64,000 nt of DNA, from the NCBI GenBank assembly GCA_032433595.1, contig JASWJB010000179.1:25474-89473 (forward strand), read 5' to 3'. The notes under the pieces are model-generated. The model searched no databases. It was not told where the DNA came from and saw only the letters and a list, made by a program, of their open reading frames with translations. The DNA is from Conoideocrella luteorostrata. Lineage: Eukaryota; Ascomycota; Sordariomycetes; Hypocreales; Clavicipitaceae. Below are positions 45,684 to 57,472 of this stretch, piece by piece; position 1 is the stretch's first letter, and each line of letters starts with the position of its first letter. Position numbers and translations under genes: made by a program.

Positions 45684-46433
45684 GTTGACTGACTCGGAGG
45701 AGTACGTCAAAATCCCGAATATTTGTGACTTGCACGGTCATTCATCGCATGAATGCTCTTGTGTGGGCTGGTATGCTAATATCTTATACAATCCGGTTCT
45801 GTTCAGCAGTTTCCCCATCCGCGCCCTTAAGGCGACATGCGTTTTGTACCGTAAGGTGGCTAGCAGCATGCAAATTGACACTTTGCCGTACTATACGTCG
45901 CGATCGACTATTGGGCTATGACGGCCTCATAATTACCAAGACGTCTGGGATTGAGGAGGTGGCCGATTTATGGTGTCTGGTCCGTTCGTTCTAAGACTCT
46001 CCTGGTGCAGATTTACACTCACTTTGGCGAAGCGCAATTACCCGGTTCGGCAGGTACCTAGGTACTTACGTAGGTACTAAGGTGCGTACTCTGTAGAGAT
46101 TGTGGCTGATACTCTCCATGAGCACAACAAGCTCTGACCACTTTTGCGATTTCATCGACTTAATTTTGAAAACGCAGGAAACAAACCATGACTAATTTGT
46201 AGCACGGCATAACTCCTTGAATTCCCTGCCCGAGCAAGTTTGACACGATTCTTGTGGAAACACTGCTTGTCCAACGTCTGTGAACCAGTTGTTTTCAGTG
46301 GGTCAGCAAACTTCTCATCGTCACAATAACAACTCCCAATCAAGCTGCAGGCTCACCACAAAACACAAAAAGTAACGACGCCGACAACTAGGATAGATAA
46401 CCGCAAGCCCGTCACTTTGTCAAGCGAGCTACT
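45684..46433. other. Intergenic: divergent region with GGTAC palindrome
   Basis: Upstream of both the CMD-like pseudogene (-) and the helicase (+). Bases 46052-46078 form a short palindrome-rich run of AGGTACCTAGGTAC/TACGTAGGTACT words. No gene is supported. Confidence 0.55.
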
Positions 46434-48101
46434 ATGAGTGACAGACCAAGAGGCCAGCGCAATGGCTTTCGACGCCGTCGCGGGGGGCCCAGGTCTGCCC
46501 CAAAGGGTGGTACACAGCAACTCGCAGTTGCGGACAATTCGTCTTCTGCAATGGATGTAGATGACGCGCCGCCAGTAAACGACTCCAAACCCGCTCTCAC
46601 TGAAGATGTGCCCCTTGACACGCCGCGGTTCGCGGATCTGGGCGGACGGAATCTCGTCCACCCCTCGTTAATTCAAGCCATCACCGACGACTTGAAATTT
46701 GACCACATGATGCCAGTTCAGGCAGCCACACTGTGGGAGCTGCTCCCTCCAAACAGACATGACTGTCTTGTACAAGCCAAAACCGGGACTGGTAAAACTG
46801 TCGCCTTTTTGCTGCCGGCTCTTCAGACCATGATTACTCAGAAACAAAAGGCCGGCTCGGCCATCTCCCTGCTGGTCATTTCCCCGACGAGAGAGCTGGC
46901 TCTGCAGATAGCCCAAGAGGCCACCAGCTTGCTCCAGAGGATGCCGAAATACCGCGTGCGCACTGCTATTGGAGGGACGAACAAGGACAAAGAGGAGAGA
47001 AGCATATTGTCAGGCTGCGATATCCTCATCGCCACGCCGGGACGGCTGATCGACCACATGTCAAACGAGGATATCCTGTATTCCTTCCGTCAGCTAGACA
47101 CTCTTGTCCTAGACGAGGCAGATAGGCTTCTTGACATGGGATTCATGCCCTCGCTACGAGACATCGTCAGCAAGCTACCTGACAAAAAAGAAGTCAACAG
47201 GCAAGGCATGCTCTTCTCCGCCACCATCGCCCAGCACGTCAACCAAGTAGCTGGTCTCGTCCTGTCCCCAGGATACAAATTCATATCTACCATCCCTGCG
47301 GGCGAAGCCAACACGCACGAACGCGTTCCGCAGCTTCTCATCAAAGTCCCCACGTTCTCATCCGTCGCTGCGGGCATGGTTGGTGCCATCCGTGAGGAAG
47401 CTGCCAGGCATCAAAATTTCAAGGCTATCGTCTTCGCCCCAACAGCCGCCGCAGCAGGGTTCTATGGAGACGTTCTTGCTATGATCCCAGGCCTGCCTCC
47501 AGTCTCTACGCTTCACAGTCGAATGACGCAGAGCAAGAGGACAAGAATCACCAACGAATATCGAGAAGCTTCCTCTGGTATTTTGACCGCCACTGATGTG
47601 ATTGCCCGCGGGATGGATTTCCCTGGTGTCACAACCGTTTTTCAGATCGGCATTCCTTCAGAGAAACAAAGCTACATACATCGCCTTGGTCGAACTGCTC
47701 GTGCCGATGCCGAAGGCAGAGGCATCTTCCTCATTTGCGAAGCTGAATCTTTCTTCCCGCAGTGGACCCTGAAACAGATCAAGTTCATACCCCACGAGGC
47801 CGACATATCATCCGGGGGAGAGGTTGACCGTATTCTCGAGACCATCAGTGAGGAGGACAAAGCACAGATATACAAGGCCTGGCTGGGATACTACAACAAC
47901 CACCTAAAGGGGCTGAAGTGGGACAAGGAAGAATTGGTTCGGCAAGCCAACAGATACGCCTCCGATGGGCTCGGAGCTCCAGACACACCGTCTATTCAGA
48001 AAAGCACTGTTGGCAAAATGGGCCTCCGCGGTACCAGAGGCTTAAATGTCGTGCCCGACAGGCCCAAGTCTAGAGGACCCAGGGGCCAAGGGCGTGACTG
48101 A
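46434..48101 (+). CDS. DEAD-box ATP-dependent RNA helicase (Mss116/CYT-19-like)
   Basis: Single-exon 555-aa DEAD-box protein. Motif I AKTGTGKT (115-122), Ia PTRELALQ, Ib TPGR, II DEAD (227-230), III SAT (262-264), V ARGMDFPGV and VI HRLGRTAR (416-423) are all present. The N-terminus is RGG/Arg-rich (MSDRPRGQRNGFRRRRGGPR) and the C-terminus is basic. A ~100-residue post-helicase region (VDRILETISEEDKAQIYKAW onward) resembles the Mss116/CYT-19 branch of RNA chaperones that assist group I/II intron folding in mitochondria. The N-terminus does not look like a clean presequence, so the site of action is uncertain. An upstream exon cannot be excluded. Confidence 0.9.
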   Translation: MSDRPRGQRNGFRRRRGGPRSAPKGGTQQLAVADNSSSAMDVDDAPPVNDSKPALTEDVPLDTPRFADLGGRNLVHPSLIQAITDDLKFDHMMPVQAATLWELLPPNRHDCLVQAKTGTGKTVAFLLPALQTMITQKQKAGSAISLLVISPTRELALQIAQEATSLLQRMPKYRVRTAIGGTNKDKEERSILSGCDILIATPGRLIDHMSNEDILYSFRQLDTLVLDEADRLLDMGFMPSLRDIVSKLPDKKEVNRQGMLFSATIAQHVNQVAGLVLSPGYKFISTIPAGEANTHERVPQLLIKVPTFSSVAAGMVGAIREEAARHQNFKAIVFAPTAAAAGFYGDVLAMIPGLPPVSTLHSRMTQSKRTRITNEYREASSGILTATDVIARGMDFPGVTTVFQIGIPSEKQSYIHRLGRTARADAEGRGIFLICEAESFFPQWTLKQIKFIPHEADISSGGEVDRILETISEEDKAQIYKAWLGYYNNHLKGLKWDKEELVRQANRYASDGLGAPDTPSIQKSTVGKMGLRGTRGLNVVPDRPKSRGPRGQGRD

Positions 48102-48988
48102 GAGGCATACTAACCAGGGGAGGTGGAAGAAATGGAGGCTTCGGCTATAATGATGTTTCTTTTACCGTATTTGGAAAGAAAAAGAGAATCTTTGAGCTCC
48201 CTTGCCAATAACTTGCTTAGATGGGCTACGACATCTTGATTTACAAAAAGAAAAGACACTACTAGAGTGACTCCTTTGGAAGGGGTCTACGAGAGACACA
48301 CGTGAAAGATACCAAAACCAATAGACTTGCGTACATGAACTTGCTTGAGTGAATGACAATATCTTGGCGTCCTCAGAAACTGGCTGCAGGGTGCGCGGGA
48401 AAGTTGACATGACCTCGTATTAGGGCTTTGGGGGATGGTTCACAGATGGAAGCAGGCAGGGCTAACTTTACGCTTCCTGTCCTAGTAAATATATAGAATA
48501 TGCTACCGAATCAAGGATAAATCAAGCCACAATGTGTTCTGGAACCCATCGCAATAAGCTACCCCCGCCGCCCTCCTAAACAAACCGCATAACAGGTTCG
48601 TATTGTGAGCATAGCGGTCAAATTACGGCTCATGACTTGATAGCACTACTTATAGGATTGAAGTCAGGATCTCGTGGTGACCAGGCAAACATAAAAGGAC
48701 TCATGCTTTTGAGATATTTATCTATTCGCGTTAGGTATCATCATATGCCCACTATTAATAATACAAGACAAATACCCCTTTTGTAAGCCAACAAATGTTA
48801 TACTCCAACACTGCCTTTCTTTTCGAATAATGCTCTACCTAGACCATGCCTCGAGAATGAGTCCCATACCCGCGCCTGTGCCCAGGTTTTATGCGTTAAA
48901 CTCCAAAGGAGAAGAGGAAAAAAAACAAAACCCAAACACCGCAGCTATGCAAAACAACAATCCATTTTTATAAATCGTTGTCCCTTGT
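48102..48988. other. Intergenic: convergent 3' region
   Basis: Between the 3' ends of the helicase (+) and CDC6 (-). It includes an A-rich run near 48918-48930. No gene is supported. Confidence 0.5.
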
Positions 48989-50870
48989 TTAATCCAATGC
49001 TTCGCCAGACAAAATGCTCTTCAAAATTCCGGCACCTGGCCCGTCCGCCACGGATTCGATTTCCTTCTCGCCCACACAACTAGCGACGCGCTTCTCATCT
49101 CCACTACCACCAGCTGTCTTTCGGCCGCGTTTGCTGGGCGTCTGGGGCATCGCAAAGCTACCGTTCTTGCCCTCCACTGCGGTGACGAGTCCGAGAGTCT
49201 CCAAACTGCCGACGACCTCTCGAAACTCGGAGCTGGAGAGCGGATGTAATAAAGAGTCTCGAGTGCAGAGCTGGCAATACGCATCAAACAAGATCTTGAT
49301 CGTCGGAGCCAACGACTGACTTTTTGAAGGGGTGGCTGGAGCATGTGCTGATTTGACTGCTGCTCGGTTTCTATTCTCATAGGCTAAGAGAGCACAAAGA
49401 GCTACCTTTTGTTGCAAGTTTAGAGTCTTGAGTCGCTGGTTTGTACCGTTGCTGAAAGCAGCAGCAGTTATCTTGTTGAGGTGACCAATCGATGCCCGAG
49501 GTGCCGTCTCTGCAGTCAGGCCCTTGAGAGAAGTGGCCATGATTTGCAAAACATTTCGGCCGGATCCAACGCCAGCGGCTCCATTGACATTCTCACCCAA
49601 AGGCCGCTTTGATGGAGTCATCTGAAGAAGCTTCTCCCGTGCCTCCTCTTCATGCTTTGACCTAGTCTCGCATTCAATCAGATCTAGTGCCCGGCGACAA
49701 ATCTCGAAAGCCTTCCGTAAATCTCCAGTCTGACTTGAGACCTTTCGTGAGCATAGCTCAATAGCCGCAGGATGAATGAAGGGGACATAGCCTTCTTTGC
49801 AACCCTCTGGCATCAGAGACTTGAGCCGTGTTGTAATAATGTTTTTGACTTGAATAGCTGTGTATGGCAGGAAGGGAAGCAAGTCCGGCTTCATGTTTTT
49901 CGACTTGAGTCGTGGAAGAAACCGATCCGTCAAATCTAAAGCGTTGGCAATGCCAACGAGAACAAGGCGAGAAGACTTTTGCAGTGACCATTCGAATATT
50001 CGATACAGACTCTCTAGACCCATAGTTAAAATGTGGTCGATTTCGTCCAAAGTAATCAAATAGACTTGTGTTGAATCTGTCTTGGGACAAAATGCCTGTT
50101 GCAGGGCTGAGATCGCTTCGCTTTCAGTCAAGTTACCGTCTTGACCCAGCTCGGTGAGTAATGTGGTGTATAAGTCTTTAGATGACTTGATGCTCATGCA
50201 ATTTATGTATGCACTGTTGATGCCCTCTTCTTCAAGATACCCTCGAGTCATCTCTGTTATCATGGCGCTCTTACCAGTTCCGGGTGCACCACTGACATAT
50301 AGACAGCCATTGGGAGAGGATGATGTGCAACGTTCAAGATATTTTGAGAGGTGCCTTCGCTCTGACTCTCTACCGATAAGCTGACCTGGCTCTGCCCCGC
50401 GAGCGAAGAGCTGTCGAGCTGAATGGTAGATGGTTTGAATGGTAGATGGTGACAGCGGCGAGTTGGGAGTTAATCGCTTGAAAAGTTTTCCAGCTGACAT
50501 GACAGCATGCCGAGGTGTGGTAGGGTAGCCGGTCAACGCATCTCGGTGTCGTGGTGTTGAGGGCGTGACTGGAGCCCTGTTGACAGAAATTTGAGATGCT
50601 GATCTGGGTCTCTTTGCCGAAGCATCTTGCACCACTTCCACCTCGATCTTGACGGTGTCGTGAGCATCAGGTGTACTCAAAGGATCATGGTTCTCCTCGT
50701 TATTAATTTTATAGACGGAGTATACATCGCGGTGACGGACTCTCTTTGTAGGAGTCTCGACAGTGACTGCCGTGTGGTCAGCAAATGAGACATGCGGTCG
50801 CCGACAAGTTCCTGCACTCACTGGTTTCTCCATCGCTGCGAGTCCTCTTTCCAAGAGCAGAACGAGGCAT
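48989..50870 (-). CDS. CDC6: DNA replication licensing ATPase Cdc6/Cdc18
   Basis: A 608-aa AAA+ protein from exons 50870-50822 and 50766-48989. The 55-nt intron (GTGAGT ... GCTGAC ... CAG) joins MPRSALGKRTRSDGET to ITVETPTKRVRH. Cdc6 loads MCM helicase on ORC-bound origins in G1. Walker A is GAPGTGKS (176-183), Walker B LDEID (256-260), sensor 1 VGIANALDLTDRF, and sensor 2 lies in TGDLRKAFE. A winged-helix domain ends the protein. Several minimal or full CDK sites (TPTK, TPRH twice, TPSK twice) and KR-rich patches fit cell-cycle phosphorylation and nuclear import. The large exon alone would start at a TTG, so the short first exon is needed. ACGCG boxes lie upstream. Confidence 0.94.
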
Positions 50871-51094
50871 TGTGCGGAACAGTGCTTTCCAAGATGACGG
50901 CGATGCAGTGCAGTTGAAGAGCAATGTTCTTACCTAAGTAGTGGTTTGCTTTGGAGAATGGAAGACGGGAAGTCGAAGTGGGAAGCTGACGATTGGCGGC
51001 AGTCAGGGTGATTAAAACTGGTCCCAGCTGCCCTTGCCATGGCCGTGCAGCCGCGCGCCACTGAACAACGTGAAGACAAGGGAAGCGTGTTTGC

Positions 51095-51121
51095 ACGCGT
51101 TAAGACGCGACCAACGCGAAA
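51095..51121 (-). promoter_or_regulatory. MBF/SBF-type ACGCG cluster upstream of CDC6
   Basis: Three ACGCG cores at 51095-51099 (in a perfect ACGCGT), 51105-51109 and 51114-51118 (in CGCGAAA) are spaced 9-10 bp apart, 225-250 bp upstream of the CDC6 ATG. ACGCGT is the MluI cell-cycle box bound by MBF, the known G1/S regulator of yeast and fission-yeast cdc6/cdc18. Function here is inferred. Confidence 0.6.
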
Positions 51122-52802
51122 GTCTCTTAAACTCATGGCCTGTGCGCGACCATCGATGTCGGTTCACGTGACACGCTGTTTCGCGCCACTACCCGTGTAC
51201 ATTGCGCCACAAAGCATTGAGTGCCTTTTCAACCAAATACGTCTCTGTCGCTGAACAAGAGGAGAATAAGCCCAGGTCACGGACGGAGAGTCGCAAAAGA
51301 AGTCGCCGGACTCGGACAAAATGAACAAGGTAACGGTGATGAAGTATTTCATGACGCTGCACACTCTAATATAACTTCTCTGCGACGAGCGTGCATTCTA
51401 CTCACTCATCCCGATGGTATTTCGGGTTGGGCGAGAAAACCTGAGCCTAGTCAGTTAGAACCATCGGATGTGTGGGACTTTTCTGTAATTCTGTTCGGAG
51501 TACGGAGTAGCTGGATAAGAACAGCAATTAACCTAATCATCTTGCAAATTCCAGCACGCAATAACTATTAAAGACATTATTATGTGATATTCTCTAGCAG
51601 AGTATAACCAGTATCTAATTATGCGGGTTTTTTACTCTAGATGTAAGATGAGTCTATAGAGACAAAATAAAAAATAAACCAGAGTAATGAGTTGTTAACC
51701 CTAGTCGGTTGGGGAGTGTGGTCGGCTGGCCTGTGCCCGACGCTACTCATTACCTCCCGCCAGAGCTCACCGCAGATTGACTTTGCCTCCTCGTCTCGCT
51801 ATGATACAGCTGGCAAGTTCGTACGAGACACGGCGTACCCTAAAACTAGTCAACTTCCTAATTTGCAAGCTAGACTTAGACACAAACATAATACCTTGAT
51901 GCAACATAGAAACCTGAACCGCATAGGACTCTCGTTGACCGCTCGGATCAATGACCATGAGTATTAAGCCAGGCCAACACTCGAAGCAAGCTCGCGAGGC
52001 TCTCCGGGATGGCCTGATTTACGGGGGGGAGTGAGCTAATGCTGCAGATTCCCGAGGTTGAACTGCATGTTCACATTGAAAGGACTGTGACCCCTGAGCT
52101 GACCAATTTGACCTCAAAGCGATGATGACTTGGACTACCCCTTAGCAAAGTGGTGATGCAGTTGGCTCCAGACGTGGATGGGCTGATGTATTGGACGGGA
52201 TTCGGCCATTAACAAAGCCCGATTACGATATTTGCCCTCCTCTCTCCAAGATGCTGCATCCCGACTTCCAGACACCAGTCATGCTAAATATAATTTCAAA
52301 ATGAACTATGATGCTATCTTTGAGTGTAATAAATCAGGGTCGTTTGTTGTTTCGACTTGCCTCATAGCTACTCTAGCTCAAGATACCAGTCGGATCCCAT
52401 GTTAACGGCATCATCGTCCGCCCGAATCTCCAGGCCAAAGTCAAAATAGAATGGCAGGCTGCGATTTTTTTCGCCCGTAATAATGGCCGCACTTAACCTA
52501 TCAGCAAATCAAAGTACATAATCCTCCTGAAATTTACATCAACGCAGTCCTGACACACCAAACGTAAAGAATAAAAAATGAAAACAAATAAATAAAAGGT
52601 GGTAACTTGGTGCCAACATTAAGACGAGGTTGTGAGCGGCCCGCACCCAGCGAGATGACGTATGCGATCCGAGCCGAGCTCCAGCTAAAGCTCCAACCAC
52701 GACCTTGAAAGCCAAGGAGTATGGAGTAACTACCATCCATCCCCATCACAGCATTTACCAATTCATTCACATCTCACAAGAAGAGCCTATACAGCCGCCA
52801 CC
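51122..52802. other. Intergenic between CDC6 and tspO with possible degenerate repeat
   Basis: AT-rich at ~51540-51680. A CGGAGTACGGAGTA word lies at ~51500. On the minus strand, 51950-51910 shows weak matches to RNA polymerase III A and B boxes (CCGAGCGG ... GGTTCAGG), possibly a decayed tRNA-derived element. No protein gene is supported. Confidence 0.4.
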
Positions 52803-53670
52803 ATGACCACCTACATCCCATCGATAACCATCCCCGCCGCCGTGTTCGAGCACCCAGCGGCATCGATCCTCCTGCCCATCACGTTAGGAACAGCCGTCGG
52901 GTTTGCGACGCGCCGTACGTTCACCCGCACCAAGCCAGCACTCATATCACACCCCTAAAAAAATATACCCAAAAATCCATAGCTTTTTAAACCCGAAAAA
53001 AAAGGGGAAGAAGAGAAAACTAACCGCTCGCGTTGGATAGCTTCGGACACGCAAAAGATGTACATGTCCCTGAAGCAGCCGCCGTTGCGTCCACCGCCGT
53101 GGCTGTTCGGCCCAGTCTGGACAATCTTGTACGGGTGCGTACAAATCCCTGGTTTAACCACCCACCCTCTCTCCAATCCCACCTCAATCAATCCTCAATC
53201 AGGAGTTCCAATGCGCCAGTTAGCCGTTTCATCGCACTCCGTGGATGAAAGAAACAAAATGAACAAAATCACATCTTGGAGAAACAGCTTAGCTAACCAA
53301 TCCCCCCAAAAGTGTCATGGGCTACGCCGCCCACCGAGCCTTCACAACTGGTCTCTCCCCACTGGTCGGCCCGGAAACCGCCCAACTTACACGGCAATCC
53401 ATGACGCTGTATTCCGTACAGCTTGGCCTCAACCTCATCTGGATGCCGCTCTTCTTCGTGGCCAAGCGGCCCGTCGAGGCGAGCGTTGATATCCTCAGCC
53501 TTGTCGGGTTGAACGGATACTTGGCGTATCTGTGGGGATCGGTTGATCGCACCGCGGGCTTGCTGCAGATTCCGTATCTGGGCTGGCTGGGTTTTGCTAC
53601 CTACTTGTGTGTTGGGGCTGGGTATTTGAATGGGTGGGATTTGAGCGATAAAGAGGTCAAGACGGAGTGA
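52803..53670 (+). CDS. TspO/MBR family membrane protein (translocator protein)
   Basis: A 187-aa five-helix membrane protein from exons 52803-52914, 53041-53134 and 53313-53670 (introns 126 and 178 nt, long for this window). TspO signatures are present: KMYMSLKQPPLRPPPWLFGP and VWTILYGVMGYAAHRA around the exon 2/3 junction, then NLIWMPLFFVAKRP and the closing helix GLLQIPYLGWLGFATYL. Family members bind porphyrins, heme or sterols, usually in the outer mitochondrial membrane or ER, and are linked to tetrapyrrole handling and stress. The N-terminal helix (SILLPITLGTAVGFATRR) fits TM1. Identity is firm and the ligand not predictable. Confidence 0.92.
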
Positions 53671-54146
53671 TTGGCTGGTATGATTATAGCTATAATGATG
53701 AGTCGCTGGTGGAGGAAGGGCGCCAGTCACAGCTGAAACGAGGCGAATCGGTATTTGATGTCTGGGGGAAAAATTATGAAATAAATGTCGCTCAAGATAC
53801 AGCAATACGAAACCGTGGTCGTCATTGTATGTGAGCTATGTGGAAAAACAATGTCCAAACAGAACATCGTGTCACATAGTGTATTTTATCGTCTCGAAGC
53901 GTCAAGTAAAAAGGGATTGACCATTTTGAGCAAGGAGGCTATTTATGCTTATTTCTATCTCTAGCATCGTTCTACTGCAGAATTCCCCAGTGTCTTTATT
54001 GTAAATTAAACCCAATGTACCCCAACGCCATGCACGTGACCGTCATAACACATCAAAAGGAAGTATGTAAGAAAGAATGTCCGAATAGGTCGTGTCGCCC
54101 CTGCCATGATGACATGCCATGCGAGGAGGTCAAGCAATCCGATGAG
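53671..54146. other. Intergenic: convergent 3' region
   Basis: Between the 3' ends of tspO (+) and the ornithine carrier (-). Presumed 3' UTRs; nothing else seen. Confidence 0.5.
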
Positions 54147-55225
54147 TTACTGCAGAGGGAAGCGCTGCTTCAATCCATCATAAACCATGAAAATAAAAGC
54201 TGAGCTTGGTGCAGAGCGGAGGCAGGTGATTCCACAGCCGCGATATAGGCCGCGCAAGCCATAATGCCGCCAGATCATGACACCTTCGTCCATGAAGCTA
54301 CGCTTCTGTGCCAGAGTGCCCACGGCTATGGTTTGCATGCGAGACTTAATTGTGTCGGCGGGAAAGAAGAGAAAGTTGTAGGAAACACCGGCTGAGGCAC
54401 CAGCGACGGCTTGTTGCCAGAGCGGTAGAGGTTGCGACATGATTGTCTCTCTCTCTGCCCGTGAACTGGCCGACTTTTGTTTCATCCTGTAGAACAGCGA
54501 TGTCACTGTCTCCTTGGCTCCAAACCAAGCAGCACTTCCTCCACCTTCTCTAATCAAGGTTCCCATCTGGCCACGCCAGAATCCCCTCAAGCCCTCGTGA
54601 CGAAACACATCACGCACGACGGCAAGAGGACGCATTGCCGGTGCCGCACCACCTTCTACATGCACTGGCACTTGGATCTTGCACTTGACCAGCTCAATTG
54701 GTGTCAAGACAAAGGATGCGCAGACACCAGAGAATGCACCGGTAAGCCACAAGGCCGGTACAGAGAGACCTCTTTCCCGGGAGGCCAAGCCAGCGTTGAA
54801 TAAAATCTCTCTTCCAGCTTTCTCGAAGAGGAACAAGCTGCTCGTTTCAGCAGCGGCTCCGACAAGGGGGGCGCTTATGCCCCGGTACAACCCCAAAAAA
54901 CCATCAGCTTTGAAAGCTTGTCTAAAACAGTCGAGAGGACCGGTATATCGGAGGGGTAGATGATCTGGTTGGCTCTGCAGTCGAACTTTCACTGTGTCGA
55001 AGGGGTACTCGATGTACTTGCCGACGATGCCAGCAATCTGCGGACAGAAATTTTGTTAGCCCTGTGGCTGGACTCTTGCGTCTAGCACACGAGAAAGCAT
55101 TGAACCTCACTCACCGATCCATAAGCAATGCCCTCGAATGCCTCAATAAGCGCCGAGCTGCCCCGAAGCACGAGCTCCGAGGGCATGGCCGAGGAGGGTT
55201 GGACAGCGATTTGGGCGTGGTCCAT
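54147..55225 (-). CDS. Mitochondrial ornithine carrier (Ort1/Arg-13/AmcA type)
   Basis: A 333-aa mitochondrial carrier from exons 55225-55115 and 55037-54147 (77-nt intron). The three signatures are PFDTVK, PIELVK and PADTIK. The first exon encodes 37 residues (ending [10 protein letters not shown]) that join to [20 protein letters not shown], the ornithine-carrier subfamily block. Ort1/Arg-13 exports ornithine from the matrix to the cytosol in exchange for arginine or protons, coupling mitochondrial ornithine synthesis to cytosolic arginine biosynthesis. The length fits. Six membrane helices are visible. The subfamily call rests on the [14 protein letters not shown] and [16 protein letters not shown] blocks. 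Confidence 0.9.
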
Positions 55226-57472
55226 GTTGGAAGAAAGAGGGCGGCGCGGGCCCAAGATATTATGTTGTAAAGAGTGGAGTGTGACTGTGACACAACAGCG
55301 ATAACGATAAGCGCCGTTGAAGGTGGCAGAATCCTCGCTTTGTCTGCTCCGGCCAGGAGACAGCTTTCACGAGGAAAAGTCGTTAAAACCTTGGAAGGGC
55401 TGTCCGCTGACGTATAGAGTAGACTGAGCTGAAAAAGAGCTGAAAAAAAAAATCCAGGTTCGAGACCAGCGAAAATACTGGACAAGAGTGACTTCCTGGA
55501 CAGAAGACTGGAGTCACTCGATGATCTCGACGTGGGGCAAATACCCGTTGTAAGTGTACCACTAAATAGTTCACACCGACACCGGGATTCCTGCAGGGTT
55601 GCAGGGTTAAAGCGCAGCCACAACGCCTAGGGCCAATATCCACAGGCACCGGTAATTCTGTATGGTAATCCACAACAGTAGGGAAACTGGGAAAATCGAA
55701 GAGGATCGAAGAGGGGAGGACGGATGGAAAGATTGGAAAGCTACGGGGATAGAAACGAGGTTGACGGCTGTTTATATGGTAAGACAAGGAGTGGCCGGAA
55801 TTATGATTCCTTACGGAGTACGGGTGCGATGAGTGGGAAAACGGAAAATGGAGATCGGGTACGTCCATGTATGTACACTAGTGCAACATGCGCCGAAAGT
55901 ACTCCGTACTCTCTTTATTGTACAAAAGACCACCACCAGGGCTGCCAATTGTATGCCCAGGTACACCAGGAGGTGCAGTGACTCAAAGTTATGTGAACAC
56001 AGTCAGTTGTACTGCAGTACTGCACAGTCGCGGTTTCGGCTGAAGAAAGACTTTTGTGCCATATGCGTACAATAATATATGTTGTGTGTAGTGCGGGCAA
56101 GACGGGGGGGTACCTGCGACGAAAATTCTCAACGGGGAAGCGACATCACCCGTTGCAGCCCAATATGCCGGCCGTCAACGCCTTGCGTGTCGCCCCTTCC
56201 CGCGCCCATCCATCTACTAGTATGCTCGTACCCAAGTACTCCGTACAAATAATGTATTCGATGAAGTGTCTTAGTTTGACTCTCAAACAACTCTATGCGC
56301 GGTACTCCGTACACGCCAACGTTTCTAAACATCGGCAACAGCCCGTGTAAATGTCCCATGCCCGCTGCTAATTCGTGTTAAAGAACGACTTCAATCTCGG
56401 CCAACGAGGTGAAAAACAGGAGTCCTCGGAGATCGCACAGCTACAATGGATGGCGTTATTCTCCCAGCTACATGAGTATTTCGTAGTCTCAAACAGAGAT
56501 GGCGTGCCTGGACGGTTCAATGCAACCGTGTGGGAGCATTGGAGCCGGCCGCTTGAACACAACCCCGCGACAAGGTCCATTTCGACTCTCACACCTCCAG
56601 CAATTCCTGTTGCAGGTGTACTTCCCCACCGGGCCATCTACAAGCCTGAATGCCGTTTTGCCGGTGCACAGGCAAAAGTGCATGTTTTGCCTTTGAGCGC
56701 AGTGCTACCTTGGGAGTAACACAACGTCGTTCGGCCCTGTAGTTGAGTGGCCGCATTCTTAAAGACGTGCAGGGCCTGGCCGGAATAACAGTCAAGAGGC
56801 AACTCGGGCATCACGTCTGTTGGCATTTGACCGCCTCTCCGTTTCCTCATAGCCACCCCCCTTTTTTCCGTCGTCTCGCTTGGCAATTCGTCATGGTGCT
56901 ACGAAGTGCTGCGTGGCGTTCTCCCTGCACTCGAGAACGAAAACAAAGACTATATCGCATGAGAGCCGCGCCGTAAAATGACCTCCACTATGCAGGCAGC
57001 TTGCCAGTATTAGCTGGTTGTGACGGAGCCGACTAGGCGCATCTGATAAGATTCTACGAGGAATTCCCGCAACCAAGATCCGTATTTGTCCAATGTGGAA
57101 TAGCTTGTGGTGCTCAATCCAGGAAAACCCTCGTCACCTGGCCATGGCCCACTACATATTGCACTTGCACATGGCAGCCGGCTGACTTAGGTCCTGTTAT
57201 TGCATTGCAGACTTGCGAACCCGACCTTGGTCCTCGAGGAGGGGCTAAACATTCAAAATCATAAGCATTCGGTCCTTATGGAGCCTTCATCTTCGAGTCT
57301 ATTATCCAATCATTCCGCTTTAACATAGCCGTCCAGCACGCCATGCCCACAACAGCCAAACTTGACATCCTTGCGTTGTCATCCCTGTATTCTCGTGAAC
57401 GAAGGGAAGTATCACATCCTGCTCCTCTTGTGTAACGAAGCAGCAACACAAGGCTTTGTCCCACATCCCTTT
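55226..57472. other. Intergenic, 2.2 kb, with TACTCCGTA copies
   Basis: Between the ornithine carrier (promoter side) and the Shr3 3' end. It holds the dispersed motif at ~55814, ~55900, ~56237 and ~56303. A 114-codon plus-strand frame (56375-56719) has no recognised family. No gene is supported. Confidence 0.55.

Noticed and set aside
55455..55470. GGTTCGAGACC, a B-box-like word suggesting a tRNA gene
   Set aside because: No A box or cloverleaf can be built around it.
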